DNA from: CAXBBB01 sp963815505
Lineage (GTDB): Bacteria > Bacteroidota > Rhodothermia > Rhodothermales > BA12
DNA length: 64,000 nt
Assembly: GCA_963815505.1 (NCBI GenBank)
Contig: CAWFGU010000005.1
Location: forward strand, 1-64,000
Direction of reading: 5' to 3'
Below the pieces are notes generated by a model that searched no databases, was not told the origin of the DNA, and saw only the letters and a list, made by a program, of their open reading frames with translations. Numbering within the stretch: the first letter of the stretch is position 1; every line of letters starts with the position of its first letter. Shown here piece after piece: positions 1 to 9,437 of this stretch. The translations under genes were made by a program, and so were the position numbers.

Positions 1-1
1 T

Positions 2-229
2 AGTCGTAGAACGAAAGCCGCAGCAGCCTTCGCCAATGGACTCGTTAGCTTCGGCGTCCAAGTCGTATTTCCGTGGGAGGTGGCGACGCTGGGCATCGTC
101 CCGGTTTTCGTACTCTACGGATTTGCCGCTGTCGTTGCGGCCCTTCTCGTGTGGCGCTTGATGCCCGAAACGAAAGGTCGTAGTCTCGAGCAGATCGAAG
201 CGCTGTTTGCCGCCGAGAGAAGGCTGTGA
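2..229 (+). CDS. MFS sugar transporter, C-terminal end (partial)
   Basis: This is the last 75 codons of a major facilitator superfamily transporter; the beginning lies outside the window. The frame entering at base 2 encodes two hydrophobic stretches and then the motif PETKGRSLEQIE, the signature that follows the last transmembrane helix in the sugar porter family (GLUT/XylE type). The protein ends ten residues later at a TGA. Family knowledge suggests proton-coupled sugar uptake across the inner membrane; the substrate cannot be told from this fragment. It converges on the efflux operon to its right. Confidence 0.85.
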   Translation, partial: SRRTKAAAAFANGLVSFGVQVVFPWEVATLGIVPVFVLYGFAAVVAALLVWRLMPETKGRSLEQIEALFAAERRL

Positions 230-349
230 CGTCTCGCCCTTGAACTGCGTAGAGAACGGGTGTACGACCAACTTTCGACAGTCATGGGGTGCCGTTGGCT
301 CGGCAGCTACGGTCGTGCGGCAAAGCGGCGGCGGTGCGTGACATGCAAG

Positions 350-380
350 AGCGGGACAGACGCGAACAGTCTGCCCCGCT
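350..380. terminator. Hairpin between convergent genes
   Basis: An inverted repeat (AGCGGG-A-CAGAC / GTCTG-C-CCCGCT, 7-nt loop) lies between the end of the sugar transporter and the end of the convergent RND gene. It could stop transcription from both sides. No strong T-run follows on either strand, so intrinsic termination is only probable. Confidence 0.45.
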
Positions 381-403
381 GGTGGCAATTTCATCCCACA
401 AAC

Positions 404-3400
404 TCAGGCCGTCGCCGGGCGCACGGGGGGGACGACGGTCGTCTCGCCTGCCAGTCCATCGCCGCCGTCTGCGCTGACGGCGGGCACGCTGTCCGTCTCA
501 TCGCTGCTGCCGAACACGCGTCCGACGCGGATCGCTAGGCTGTCGAACGTCGAGTACATGACGGGCACGATGACGAGCGTCAGGAACGTGCCGAAGATCA
601 GGCCCGAGATGATGGCCGTACCCATCGGCCCCCAAAACTGCGTGTTCTCGCTGCCGAACGAGATCGACGGGTCGAAATCGGTCAGCAGTCCGACGAAGTC
701 GATGTTGATGCCGAACGTGAGCGGCACCAGCCCAATCAGCGTCGTCAGCGCGGTTAGCAGGACCGGACGCAGACGCGTCGCGCCGCCGTCGATGATGGCT
801 TGCTGCTTTTCGACGCCTCGATCTCTGAGTTGCATGATGTAGTCGATCAGGACGATGCCGTTGTTGACGACGATGCCTGCCAGACTGATGATGCCGATGA
901 ACGTGAACAGGCCGAACGACGTGCGCGTCAGGATCAGGCCCGTCAGCACGCCGATCAGGCTCAGGCCGACCGCGACGATGATGATGAACGGCGCGCTCAG
1001 CGAGTTGAACTGGGCGACGAGAATGATAAAGATCATCGACACGCCAACGGCCAGTGCAAATCCTAAGAAGCCGAACGCGTCGGCCTGCTCTTCGCTCTCG
1101 CCGGTGTACTCGATCGTGTAGCCCGCCGGGATCGTCTCCTCGTACTCGGCTAGCTCGGCCTGCACCTGCGCCAGAATCGCGTTTCCGTTGAAGCCCGGTG
1201 CGGCATTGGCGCTGACCGTGGCGACGCGCTTCTGGTCGAGTCGGGTGATGCTGCCCAACCCGCCGCCGGTCTCCAGCGTAGCGACGGCCGAGAGCGGAAT
1301 CTGCGTGCCTTCGTCCATGATCGTCAGGTTGCGGATCGACTCGAGCGTCTGACGTTCGCCTTCGGCCAGCCGGACGATGATGTCGTACTCGTCCTCACCC
1401 GTCCGATACTGCCCGGCCTCGATGCCGTTGATGGCCGCGCGCACGGTCTGCGCGACCGCCGTCGTCGATAGGCCAAACTGTGCGGCCCGCTCGCGGTCGA
1501 TTACCACTTCGAGTTCGGGGCGGCCCTGGTTGAGGTTGTCGCTCACGTCGACCAAGCCGGGAATCTGCCCGGTCTCGCTCAGTTGTTCGAGGCGCGAGCG
1601 TACGTCGTTGGTGATCGACTGGATCTCGGCGAAGTCGCTGCCGCTGATCTCGATGTTGACCGGAGCGCCCGTCGGCGGTCCCTGCTGGTCCTTGTCGATC
1701 GTGACCGTCGCGCCCGGAATGCCCGTCAAGCCCTCGCGGATGCGGTCGAGCGTCGTCGTCGACGGCTCCTCGCGCTCGGCGTAGTCGACCATGTTGAGCG
1801 TAACCCTACTGCGTTCGGGACTGGTCGAGCCGCCGCCAAACTGCGCGTCCCCGCCGACGCCGACGTTGACCAGGATGTCTTTGACGTTGTCCGCCACGAC
1901 GGGCGACCCGGCCATCAACTCCTCGACGCGGCGCTGCGCCGTCTGCGCCGTCACGTCCGACGCGTCGATGTTGGTACCCAGCGCGTTTTCGAGCGTCACG
2001 CGGATTTGCGTCGGGTCGAAGGCGGAAAGAACTCGACGCCGGTCGGGTTGGCCGCGAACAGGCCGATGATGGCGAACAGCGTCGCCAGCGAGCCGGTCAG
2101 GAGGCGCGCGCGGTTGTCCGAGAGCACGCCGCTGCTCGCCGTCGTCCCCGGCGCCAGGATTGCGCCCGCCAGGCCGACGAGCGTGATGACGGCAGGCAGG
2201 ATCAGCAGTTCGAGTACGAGGACTAGTTCGATGTCGCGCGAGAGCGACATCAGAGCCCAGAATCGCCAGCATGATGCGCGCCGAAGATCAGGCCGGCTTG
2301 ATCCCAAGATCACCCCAGTCGGCGCCGAAGATGAGTCCGGCTGACCGATCCCCAGTCGGCGTAGAACACCAATTCGAGCGCGTGGAAGAGAATGCCAAGC
2401 AGCCCGACGACCAGCAGCAGCCCGCCGACCATCATCAGCGCCTGCCCACCAATGGGCGAGACCGATCCGACGACTGCGCCCAAAATCAGCACGATTACGC
2501 CCGCGGTGAAGGCTCCCAGCGCCAGCGTGTTACGCAGCATGGCACGCTTGCGGGTGTAGTCGCGCTCCAACATCCACGAGATGAACGCGCGGTACTTGGC
2601 AGTCATCGCCGGAAGCCCGCGTGTCATGAAGCGGTCAGCGACCGGCGCGAGGAAGCGCGTGTGGATAAACCACAGCAGCGGGACGCCGATCGCCAGGACG
2701 ACAAACGTCTTCCAGTTGATCGCGAGCACCAGAAGCGCGACGAACGCCGTCGCCACCCACATCGTGATCTTGGCTGCGCGCGAGCGGTCGGGCTTGGCTT
2801 CGCCCTCGACCTGGACGAAGATGCCCGTGATGACCGGGTTGAAGATCAGCGCGACCACGAGCGAGCACGCCAGCGTGATGATCAGCGTGAGCGGCATGTA
2901 GCCCATGAACGCGCCGATGATGCCCGGCCAGAAGAGCATCGGCGCAAAGACGGCCAGCGTCGTCAGCGTCGACGTGATGACGGGGATCGCGACCTCCGAC
3001 GTGCCCATTCGAGCGGCGTCCCACCTGTCGTGGCCTTCCTCGCGGAAGCGGTAGATGTTTTCGACGATCACGATGGCGTTGTCGACCAGCATCCCCAGCG
3101 CGATGATCAGCGAGAACAGGATGATGAAGTTGAGCGCATAGCCCAGCACCTGAAACACGACCATCGCCAGCAGCATCGAGATCGGGATTGCGATGCCAAC
3201 GAGGGTTGCGTTGCGCACGCCCAGGAAGAAGAGCAAGACCAGGACGACGAAGACCAGCCCGGCGATGATGTTGTTTTCCAGATCTTGAATCAGCGTCTCG
3301 ACGTTCTCGCTCGCGTCGCCGGTAATCAGGATGCTCGTGCCAGCGGGCAGCGCGAAGTTGTCCAGAATGTCCTGCACGGCCGCCGCTGTCTCGACGATGT

Positions 3401-4319
3401 TTTCGCCGCTGCGCTTCTTGACCGACAGCGTGATGACCTCACGCGGCGTCTGATCGGCTGCGGGCACGAACGATCCGTCCTCCTGCTCGGTCTGTCTGAC
3501 TTCGAGCCGCGCGTACGACGACCGGTCCTCAAAATCGAAAACGACATCCGCCACGTCGCGCACGTAGATCGGCGCACCGTTCGGCGCTTTGACGACCAGG
3601 TTTTCGATCTCGGACGGATCCTTGAACTGTCCGTCGACGCGCACCAGGTAGTTCTCGCGGTCCACATCAATCGATCCACCCGGCAGGTTGGTGTTCTCCT
3701 GCTGAATCGTCGAGATCAGGTCGTTGAACGACAGGTTGTAGCCCTGCAAGCGCGCCAGGTCTACGTTGATCTGCACCTCACGCGTCAGCCCGCCAAACAG
3801 ATCGACTTCTAGGACGCTGGGGATGCCTTCCAACTCATCCTGCAGGTCCTCGGCCACGTCTTTGAGCCGCGCCAGCCCGTACTTGGCTCCCAGGTTGATC
3901 GACATGATCGGCTCCTCGGACAGGTTGATCTCCGACACGATCGGCTCCTCGGCCTCACTCGGAAGCTCGGCCTTGGCCACGTCGACTTTGTCGCGCACTT
4001 TCTGGTACGCATCGTCCATCTCGATGTCCGGCTCGAACTCCACGATCAACGTCGAGACGCCCTCGGTACTCGTCGAGCGCAGCTCTTTGATGCCGCTGAC
4101 GCCGTTGACTTCGAGTTCGATCTTCTGGGTGATCAGACTCTCGATGTCGTCCGGCGACGCGCCCGGATAGATCGTCGTGACGACGATGTTCGGAATCTCA
4201 ATAGACGGGTTGGCCTCTTTGGGAATCGTGAGGTACGAGACAAACCCGCCCAAGACGAGCAGAATCAGCAGCACGACGACCGACGTGCGGTATTTGATGG
4301 CGAGGTTGGTGACGATCAT
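404..4319 (-). pseudogene. RND efflux transporter permease, reading frame broken
   Basis: An inner-membrane RND pump (AcrB/MexB/HAE-1 type) that exports drugs or lipophilic compounds using proton-motive force, with the upstream MFP and TolC-like proteins. The start is taken at the ATG at 4319 (MIVTNLAIKYRTS), which gives the usual cytoplasmic N-terminus and first membrane helix; the open frame to 4430 adds non-homologous residues. The N-terminal half (4319 to about 2325) has the porter domain and the helix with GMLVDNAIVIVENI. The middle (about 2260-2035) is in a second frame and contains LLILPAVITLVGLAGA. The C-terminal half (about 2035-404) is in a third frame, with the second porter domain and the helix containing GIVVNNGIVLIDYIMQ. 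All parts of a roughly 1300-residue protein are present, so frame errors near 2030 and 2270-2360, not gene decay, are the likely cause. Last gene of tetR-tolC-MFP-RND. Confidence 0.8.
2282..2361. repeat. Imperfect tandem near-duplicate inside the RND gene
   Basis: Positions 2282-2324 and 2326-2361 are two versions of the same segment. Both begin CGAAGAT, have CCGGC in the middle and end CCCAGTCGGCG, differing by several small indels. They sit exactly at a reading-frame break. One copy alone would give a plausible continuation of the pump (FYADWG...LIFGAHHAGD), so the second copy looks like a duplicated, differently erroneous version. Confidence 0.6.
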
Positions 4320-4504
4320 AGCGCGTGCGGAGTGAGGCGTGCGGGCGATAGGGTTGCGAGGAGCGCGGCGACTTGGCAGTCTACTAGCGGCTGCGTCGAC
4401 CTCAGATTGCCACGTCCTCCGTCCTCGCAATGACAGTTGGAAAGGGGGAGGCCGGGCGGTTCTGCGGTGACGGTTGGAAAGGGTAGGGCGCGGAGCGTCG
4501 GCGG

Positions 4505-5653
4505 TTACTCTGTCGGCGAGGCGACGAGGCTGGTGCGATCCGTGTTACCGCCGATCATGCGGCGCTGGTCGGCGACTTCGACTTGGTCGCCCGGAGCGAC
4601 GTTGTTCTGGCCGAGCACGATCAGTTCGTCGCCCGCCGACAGGCCCGACGTGACGACGACGCGGTCGCCATAGCTGCTGCCCGTCGTCACCGTCCGCGAC
4701 TGAGCGATGCCGTTTTCGACGATGTAAGCGATTTGCCCATCGGCTTCGCGGACGACGGCAGCGCGTGGCACCACGAGGGCGTCTGCGATCTGCTCGCGGC
4801 GGACCAGCACGGTCGCCACCATCGCCGGTTTGAGCGTTCCGTCGTTGCCCATGCTGACTTCGATCGGAAACGTCCGCGTCTGCGCGTTGACGGCGCTTCC
4901 GACGAACGTGATGCGGCCCACTCGCCGCTCGCCGCCGTACGCGTCGAGCCGCACCTGCACCTCGTCGCCGACGCGGATGTTACCGGCGAAGCGCTCCGGC
5001 ACACCGGCCGTGATCTTTACGTCGCGTGTCGACACGATGCGAGCCACCGGAGTACCGGGATTGACCTGCTCGCCGCGTTCGACCAGGTGCGCTTCGACGA
5101 CGCCCGCAAATGGAGCGATGACGCGCGTGAATCGAAGCTGGGCCTGCGCCTGCTGAATCGTCGCCCGTGCCTGTGCAACCGACGCGTTGGCCGACGCGCG
5201 CTGGGTCCGCACGTTCTCGAACTCTAGCGCCGAGATGATCGAGTCGGCATACAGCCCCTGCTGGCGGTTGTAGTTGTCCTCTGCGAACGCGGCCTGCGCC
5301 TGCGCCTGATCCAAGACGGCCTGCGCCTGAGCGAGCGACGCGTTGGCGAGCGACGCATCGGTCTGCGCGACGACTCCACCCTGCCCAACCTGCCGACCCA
5401 GCGGGACGAGCGTCGTGATCGTGCCCGACGATTGGGAGCTCAGGACGGCATCGTTGTTCGCCTCGACCGTTCCGGATACTTCGATGATGTCGTCGAACTC
5501 GGACGGCGCGAGCACCAGGGTCTCGACGCGAATCGTCCGCGCGGTCGGGGCTTCGATTTCGGTCGTAGCAGCTTCGTCCGAGCTCGAACAAGCGGAGAAC
5601 GACAGCGTCAACGCCGACGCGAGCAGGAGCGTGCGGAAAGGGGATCGGGTCAT
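4505..5653 (-). CDS. RND efflux periplasmic adaptor (membrane fusion protein), lipoprotein
   Basis: A 382-residue HlyD/AcrA-type adaptor that bridges the inner-membrane RND pump and the outer-membrane channel. The N-terminus has a short hydrophobic signal ending in a lipobox-like FSAC, so the mature protein is probably lipid-anchored in the periplasm. Then come a first lipoyl half (about residues 60-100, with VSGTVEANNDA), an Ala/Gln-rich alpha-helical hairpin (about 105-175), the second lipoyl half (APFAGVVEAHLVERGEQVNPG) and the beta-barrel and membrane-proximal domains. Length is normal for the family. It lies 38 nt after the TolC gene and upstream of the RND gene, in one operon. Confidence 0.9.
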   Translation of the reverse strand: MTRSPFRTLLLASALTLSFSACSSSDEAATTEIEAPTARTIRVETLVLAPSEFDDIIEVSGTVEANNDAVLSSQSSGTITTLVPLGRQVGQGGVVAQTDASLANASLAQAQAVLDQAQAQAAFAEDNYNRQQGLYADSIISALEFENVRTQRASANASVAQARATIQQAQAQLRFTRVIAPFAGVVEAHLVERGEQVNPGTPVARIVSTRDVKITAGVPERFAGNIRVGDEVQVRLDAYGGERRVGRITFVGSAVNAQTRTFPIEVSMGNDGTLKPAMVATVLVRREQIADALVVPRAAVVREADGQIAYIVENGIAQSRTVTTGSSYGDRVVVTSGLSAGDELIVLGQNNVAPGDQVEVADQRRMIGGNTDRTSLVASPTE

Positions 5654-5691
5654 GGCAGGCGGGGTGAAAGCCGGAATCGAAATAGAGGAGA

Positions 5692-7329
5692 TCAGCGGTC
5701 GGCAGCGACTGCGGGGATGGCGGCGGGCAGCCCGTCGGCGACGGCGTCGGCCACGCGCAGCGGCGACCCATCGGTAATCGGCGAACCCAGCGCGACTTCG
5801 AGCGACGCGACGGCCGTCCGGTAATCGCGGATGGCTTGGAGGTAGCCCAGTCGGCTCTGGTCGAGCAGGTCGGACGCCTCACGCACCTGAAACGGAGTGC
5901 TCACACCCTCGTCCAGCCGCGTGTCTGCGAACTGGTAGTTGAGTTCGGCGCGGTCTACGTTGCGCTGCTGCGCGATGATCTGCAGCTGCGCCGCTTGGGC
6001 ATTGCGCAGCGCGACCGACACCTCGAAGCGGATACCGTCGAGCAGCCGCTCCAGGTCGATGCGCGCCTTCTCGGTCTCGATGCGCCGCTGCTGCAGCTGC
6101 GCCGACGTTTGGAAACCGTTGAAGATATTCCAGCTCAGTCTGGCGCCGACCGCGACGTTGGGCTGCCAGTAGCTGTCCGAAAAGAAGCCCGTCGTCTGCT
6201 CGGTTACGGCGAACGGATCGTTCGGGTTGTTGCGGTCGCTGATGATCGACGTGCGGTTGTCGGGAACGGTGCCCGTGTAGCCCAGGCTCGCGAACGCGCT
6301 CAGCGTCGGCAGAAAGGCGGCGCGCGAGATGCTCGCGTTGATCTCGCGCAGACGAACGCCCAACTCTGCCTGAACGATGTCCGGGCGGCGGTCGAGGGCC
6401 GTCAGCAGCGCGTCGTCGACCGACAGGCTCGCCAGATCGTAGCGGGCGGGAATGACGAGTTCTTCGGTCAGTACGACCGGCTGAATCGGCGAGATGCCCA
6501 GCGTGAGTTTGAGTTGGTCGACTGCCGTTGCCGCCAGCGTCTGAGCGCGGACGAGTTGCGACTGCAGGTTGGTGCGGTTGACCTCGGCGGTCAGGCGCTC
6601 GAACTTGGGAGCGGCTCCGCGCGCCACGCGCCGCGTCGTCTCGCGCACCGTGCTCGACGCGCGGTCGACGCTCGCCTGCTGCACGCGCACCTGCTCCTGC
6701 ACCAAGAGGGCGTCGAAATACTGCTCGGCGACCTGCTGCGCCAGCACCTGCTCCTGCCGGTCGACGCCGCGCGCGTTCACGTCTTTGAGCGCTTGTGCGC
6801 CCCTGATCGCTGCGAATGCCGATCCGTTGAACAGCGCCTGGCTGATCTCGATGGTGTTGTCGAAGCGGTTGGGGACGAAGAACGGGTTGTCGTTCTGATC
6901 CCGGCTCAGGCCTGCCCGCTGAAACCCGGCGGCGACCGAGTCTTGGTAGGCCAGAAACGAAATCGGATTGGTCGAGGCCGACTGGTCTGTCCGGGCGCGC
7001 TCGTTGTAGCTCAGCCAGTCGACGAAGCCCAGCGAGCCGAACAGTCCGCCCGCGTCGGATCCGGCGAACGGGTTGGCCGCCTTCACGGTCCGCGTGTACG
7101 AGGAGTTGAGCGTCACGCTGGGCAGCACGGCCGAGTACGCCTCGCGCACCTGTGCGCTCGCGAAGTCCACGTCGAGCCGCTGCGAGCGGAGCGCGTAGTT
7201 CTGCACGAGTGCGACCTCGACGGCCTCCTCGAGCGAGAGCCGAATCGGCGACTCGCCCGACACGGACTGTTGCGCGTGGAGCGGAGCAGCGCTCAGGGCG
7301 AGCGTGCATAGCAGGAGCAGACGAATCAT
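5692..7329 (-). CDS. TolC-family outer membrane efflux protein
   Basis: A 545-residue outer-membrane channel protein of the TolC/OEP family, the exit duct of the tripartite pump. The ATG at 7329 (MIRLLLLCTLALSAAPLHAQ) begins a clear Sec signal peptide and lies 4 nt after the stop of tetR, which is why it is preferred over a start 33 nt upstream. The mature protein has two repeats rich in alternating Ala, Gln and Arg, typical of TolC coiled-coil helices (for example ALRSQRLDVDFASAQVREAYSA and the matching second half with the ALRNAQAAQLQIIAQ helix). Translation is probably coupled with tetR. Confidence 0.9.
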   Translation of the reverse strand: MIRLLLLCTLALSAAPLHAQQSVSGESPIRLSLEEAVEVALVQNYALRSQRLDVDFASAQVREAYSAVLPSVTLNSSYTRTVKAANPFAGSDAGGLFGSLGFVDWLSYNERARTDQSASTNPISFLAYQDSVAAGFQRAGLSRDQNDNPFFVPNRFDNTIEISQALFNGSAFAAIRGAQALKDVNARGVDRQEQVLAQQVAEQYFDALLVQEQVRVQQASVDRASSTVRETTRRVARGAAPKFERLTAEVNRTNLQSQLVRAQTLAATAVDQLKLTLGISPIQPVVLTEELVIPARYDLASLSVDDALLTALDRRPDIVQAELGVRLREINASISRAAFLPTLSAFASLGYTGTVPDNRTSIISDRNNPNDPFAVTEQTTGFFSDSYWQPNVAVGARLSWNIFNGFQTSAQLQQRRIETEKARIDLERLLDGIRFEVSVALRNAQAAQLQIIAQQRNVDRAELNYQFADTRLDEGVSTPFQVREASDLLDQSRLGYLQAIRDYRTAVASLEVALGSPITDGSPLRVADAVADGLPAAIPAVAADR

Positions 7330-7333
7330 CGGG

Positions 7334-8011
7334 TCAGGCGTCGGCGGAGGAGGAGAGGGCAAGGCCGTCGAGCAGCGTCGTAGCGATCAGATCGGCGGCA
7401 CGCTGAGGGTCGGCGTATTCGATGAAGGAGCACGACGGATCGGCGTGCGCTTCGAGCGTGACGGCGAGCAGGTGGCCTTTGATGTTGCCCAGAATCGTGT
7501 GGGCGACGATGTGCGCAGGCAGGTCGCGGATCTCGCCTCGGTCGATGGCCCGCTGGACGGGGGCGGCGATCTGGCTCACCATCCGCTCGCGCATCTCGAC
7601 CATCCGGCCCACCTTCTCGGTGTCCATGTCGAACGCGATCCGGTGGACCTCCTGCATCAGCAGCGCGAACACATCGCGGCGCTCGGACAGGTAGGCGACG
7701 TGCTTGAAGATATAGCTGCGCAGCATCTCGCGTCCGGTCTGGCCACTGGCTTCGCATTCGGCGAAGTGCGCCTCGGTCCACTCGCACATCTCGGTGAACA
7801 GGCGGTCGAGAAGCGAAAACAGGATTTCCTGCTTGCCGTCCGGGAAGTAGTTGTAGAGCGTCCCTTTGCCAAACTCCGCACGCGTGGCGACCTCGTCGAG
7901 CGTCGCTTGCTTGTAGCCTTTGTCGGCGAAAACGATGAGCGCGGCGTCGAGCATGGCATCGCGACGAGCGAGCCGTTCGCGTTCGCGGCGGGAGAGGACA
8001 GAGGCTTCCAT
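7334..8011 (-). CDS. TetR/AcrR-family transcriptional regulator
   Basis: First gene of the efflux operon and very likely its repressor. The N-terminal helix-turn-helix is clear: RRDAMLDAALIVFADKGY, then TLDEVATRAEFGKGTLYNYF with the recognition-helix signature GKGTLYNYF. The remaining 150 or so residues form the variable ligand-binding domain. The start at 8011 (MEASVLSRRE) is chosen because it puts the HTH at the usual distance from the N-terminus and leaves the palindromic operator at 8045-8058 outside the gene; an in-frame ATG at 8059 would overlap that operator. The likely inducer is a substrate of the pump, but this is inference. Confidence 0.85.
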   Translation of the reverse strand: MEASVLSRRERERLARRDAMLDAALIVFADKGYKQATLDEVATRAEFGKGTLYNYFPDGKQEILFSLLDRLFTEMCEWTEAHFAECEASGQTGREMLRSYIFKHVAYLSERRDVFALLMQEVHRIAFDMDTEKVGRMVEMRERMVSQIAAPVQRAIDRGEIRDLPAHIVAHTILGNIKGHLLAVTLEAHADPSCSFIEYADPQRAADLIATTLLDGLALSSSADA

Positions 8012-8044
8012 ACGGACAGATAGTTGACCGGCGCGATTTGAAAG

Positions 8045-8058
8045 TGACCGGCTGGTCA
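8045..8058. promoter_or_regulatory. Palindromic operator of the TetR-type repressor
   Basis: The sequence TGACCGGCTGGTCA is an inverted repeat TGACC-N4-GGTCA, centred about 40 nt upstream of the tetR start. A further TGACCG half-site lies at about 8025-8030. Position and symmetry fit autoregulation of tetR-tolC-MFP-RND by the first gene product. Confidence 0.55.
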
Positions 8059-8156
8059 TGTTGTGGATCCCTACGTCACTTCGGATGCGGAGATTCAGTA
8101 CTTCCGTCTGCTTCGCGTGAAGTGATCGTCTCCAGACTGTGAACCGTAAAGCACAA

Positions 8157-8186
8157 AGGGGACGCATACGTGAACGCACGTCCCCT
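8157..8186 (-). terminator. Hairpin downstream of manC
   Basis: An 8-bp perfect stem (AGGGGACG / CGTCCCCT) with a 14-nt loop lies 24 nt past the manC stop. On the minus strand it is followed by a short T-rich stretch (TTTGTG). It probably ends manC transcription before the tetR promoter. Confidence 0.5.
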
Positions 8187-8209
8187 CTGCTGACTGCACC
8201 CGAGCGCGC

Positions 8210-9286
8210 CTAAATCACATCGTCGCGGTCGTTGATCGACAGGTGATTGACGATGTTCTTGACCCCTTGCGCCGCATCGCGGTGGCAGACGAGCAGTGCG
8301 TCCGGGGTGTCGACCACGATCAGGTCGTTGACGCCGACGAGCGCAACGGTTCGATCGCCCGCTTCGACGCAGCAGCGCGCCGACGCGTGGATGAGCACGT
8401 CGCCCTGCAGCGCGTTGCCCTTGTCGTCGGTGTCTTGCAACTCGGCGAAGGCGCGCCAGTCGCCCACGTCGTTCCATCCGAACGACGCCGGAACGCACCA
8501 CACGTCGCCGGCGCGCTCCATGATGCCATAGTCGATCGAAATGCTGGGGCAATCCGCGTACGCCCGCACGACGACTTCCTCGTTCTGCGAGGCGCCTACC
8601 GATGCAGCGATCGGAGCAAACGTCTTGGCGACGTCGGGCAGATGCTCCGACAGGGCCGACTGGATGGAGTCCACGCGCCACGCGAACATGCCGCTGTTCC
8701 ACACGAAGTCGCCGCTGTCGACGAAGCGCTCGGCCGTCGCCTGATCCGGCTTTTCGGCGAACGTGAGGACGGGGTACGCCGCTACCTGGCCTGATCCGAC
8801 TTCGTCCATGTCGTACTGGATGTACCCGTATCCCGTCTCGGGATGCGTCGGTTCGATGCCGATGGTAACGAGCGCTCCGGGTGTCTGCGCTTTGTGTGCG
8901 GCGACGGAAACGACCTTCTCGAACATGCTCTGATCGCGGATGACATGATCGGCAGGGAGGACGAGCAGTGTCGCGTCGGGGTCGCGGGCGGCAAGGTGAG
9001 CGGCGGCAAAGGCGATACACGGCGCGGTGTTGCGAGCAATCGGTTCTGCAAGGATGTTTTCGGGCGGTACATGGGGCAGCTGCTGCTGCGTCTGCTCGGC
9101 ATAGCGCGCGTGCGTGACGACGAGGACGCGCTCGGGCGGCACGATGGGAGCCAATCGATCCATCGTCGTCTGGATCAGCGAGCGGTCGCCCGAAAAGCGG
9201 AGGAACTGCTTGGGCGAGGCTTTGCGGCTGCGCGGCCAGAACCGGCTACCGACGCCTCCGGCCATGATGACGGCGTATAAGTTCAT
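8210..9286 (-). CDS. manC: Mannose-1-phosphate guanylyltransferase
   Basis: A 358-residue nucleotidyltransferase that makes GDP-mannose from mannose-1-phosphate and GTP. The N-terminal nucleotide-binding loop AGGVGSRFWPRSRKASPKQ is characteristic, and the later motifs PADHVI, FAEKPD, WNSGMF and SFGWNDVGDW fit the GMP group. The C-terminal isomerase domain found in bifunctional ManC/AlgA proteins is absent, so this is the short monofunctional form. It is transcribed away from the two glycosyltransferases at 9.4-11.5 kb and could supply the polysaccharide locus. The ATG at 9286 gives the family N-terminus MNLYAVIMAGG. Confidence 0.92.
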   Translation of the reverse strand: MNLYAVIMAGGVGSRFWPRSRKASPKQFLRFSGDRSLIQTTMDRLAPIVPPERVLVVTHARYAEQTQQQLPHVPPENILAEPIARNTAPCIAFAAAHLAARDPDATLLVLPADHVIRDQSMFEKVVSVAAHKAQTPGALVTIGIEPTHPETGYGYIQYDMDEVGSGQVAAYPVLTFAEKPDQATAERFVDSGDFVWNSGMFAWRVDSIQSALSEHLPDVAKTFAPIAASVGASQNEEVVVRAYADCPSISIDYGIMERAGDVWCVPASFGWNDVGDWRAFAELQDTDDKGNALQGDVLIHASARCCVEAGDRTVALVGVNDLIVVDTPDALLVCHRDAAQGVKNIVNHLSINDRDDVI

Positions 9287-9437
9287 AGAATCGAGTAGTG
9301 GGGAAGACGAGAGAAGAGTGAGGGGGCGCCCAGTGACAAAGCCTACGCACGAGCACCCTTCCGGCTTCGCCTCTGACCTGAACGAGCCAGGGCGTCTCGC
9401 GTATGCTTGCTCACTTCTGTTACCGATCTATCCTGCC

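Noticed and set aside
2271..3812. A 513-codon plus-strand frame opposite the RND gene
   Set aside because: Extremely rich in Asp, Arg, Gln and His with no domain pattern; it is the complement of the RND coding sequence.
5836..7311. A 491-codon plus-strand frame opposite tolC
   Set aside because: Shadow of the TolC gene, which has a signal peptide and family motifs on the minus strand.
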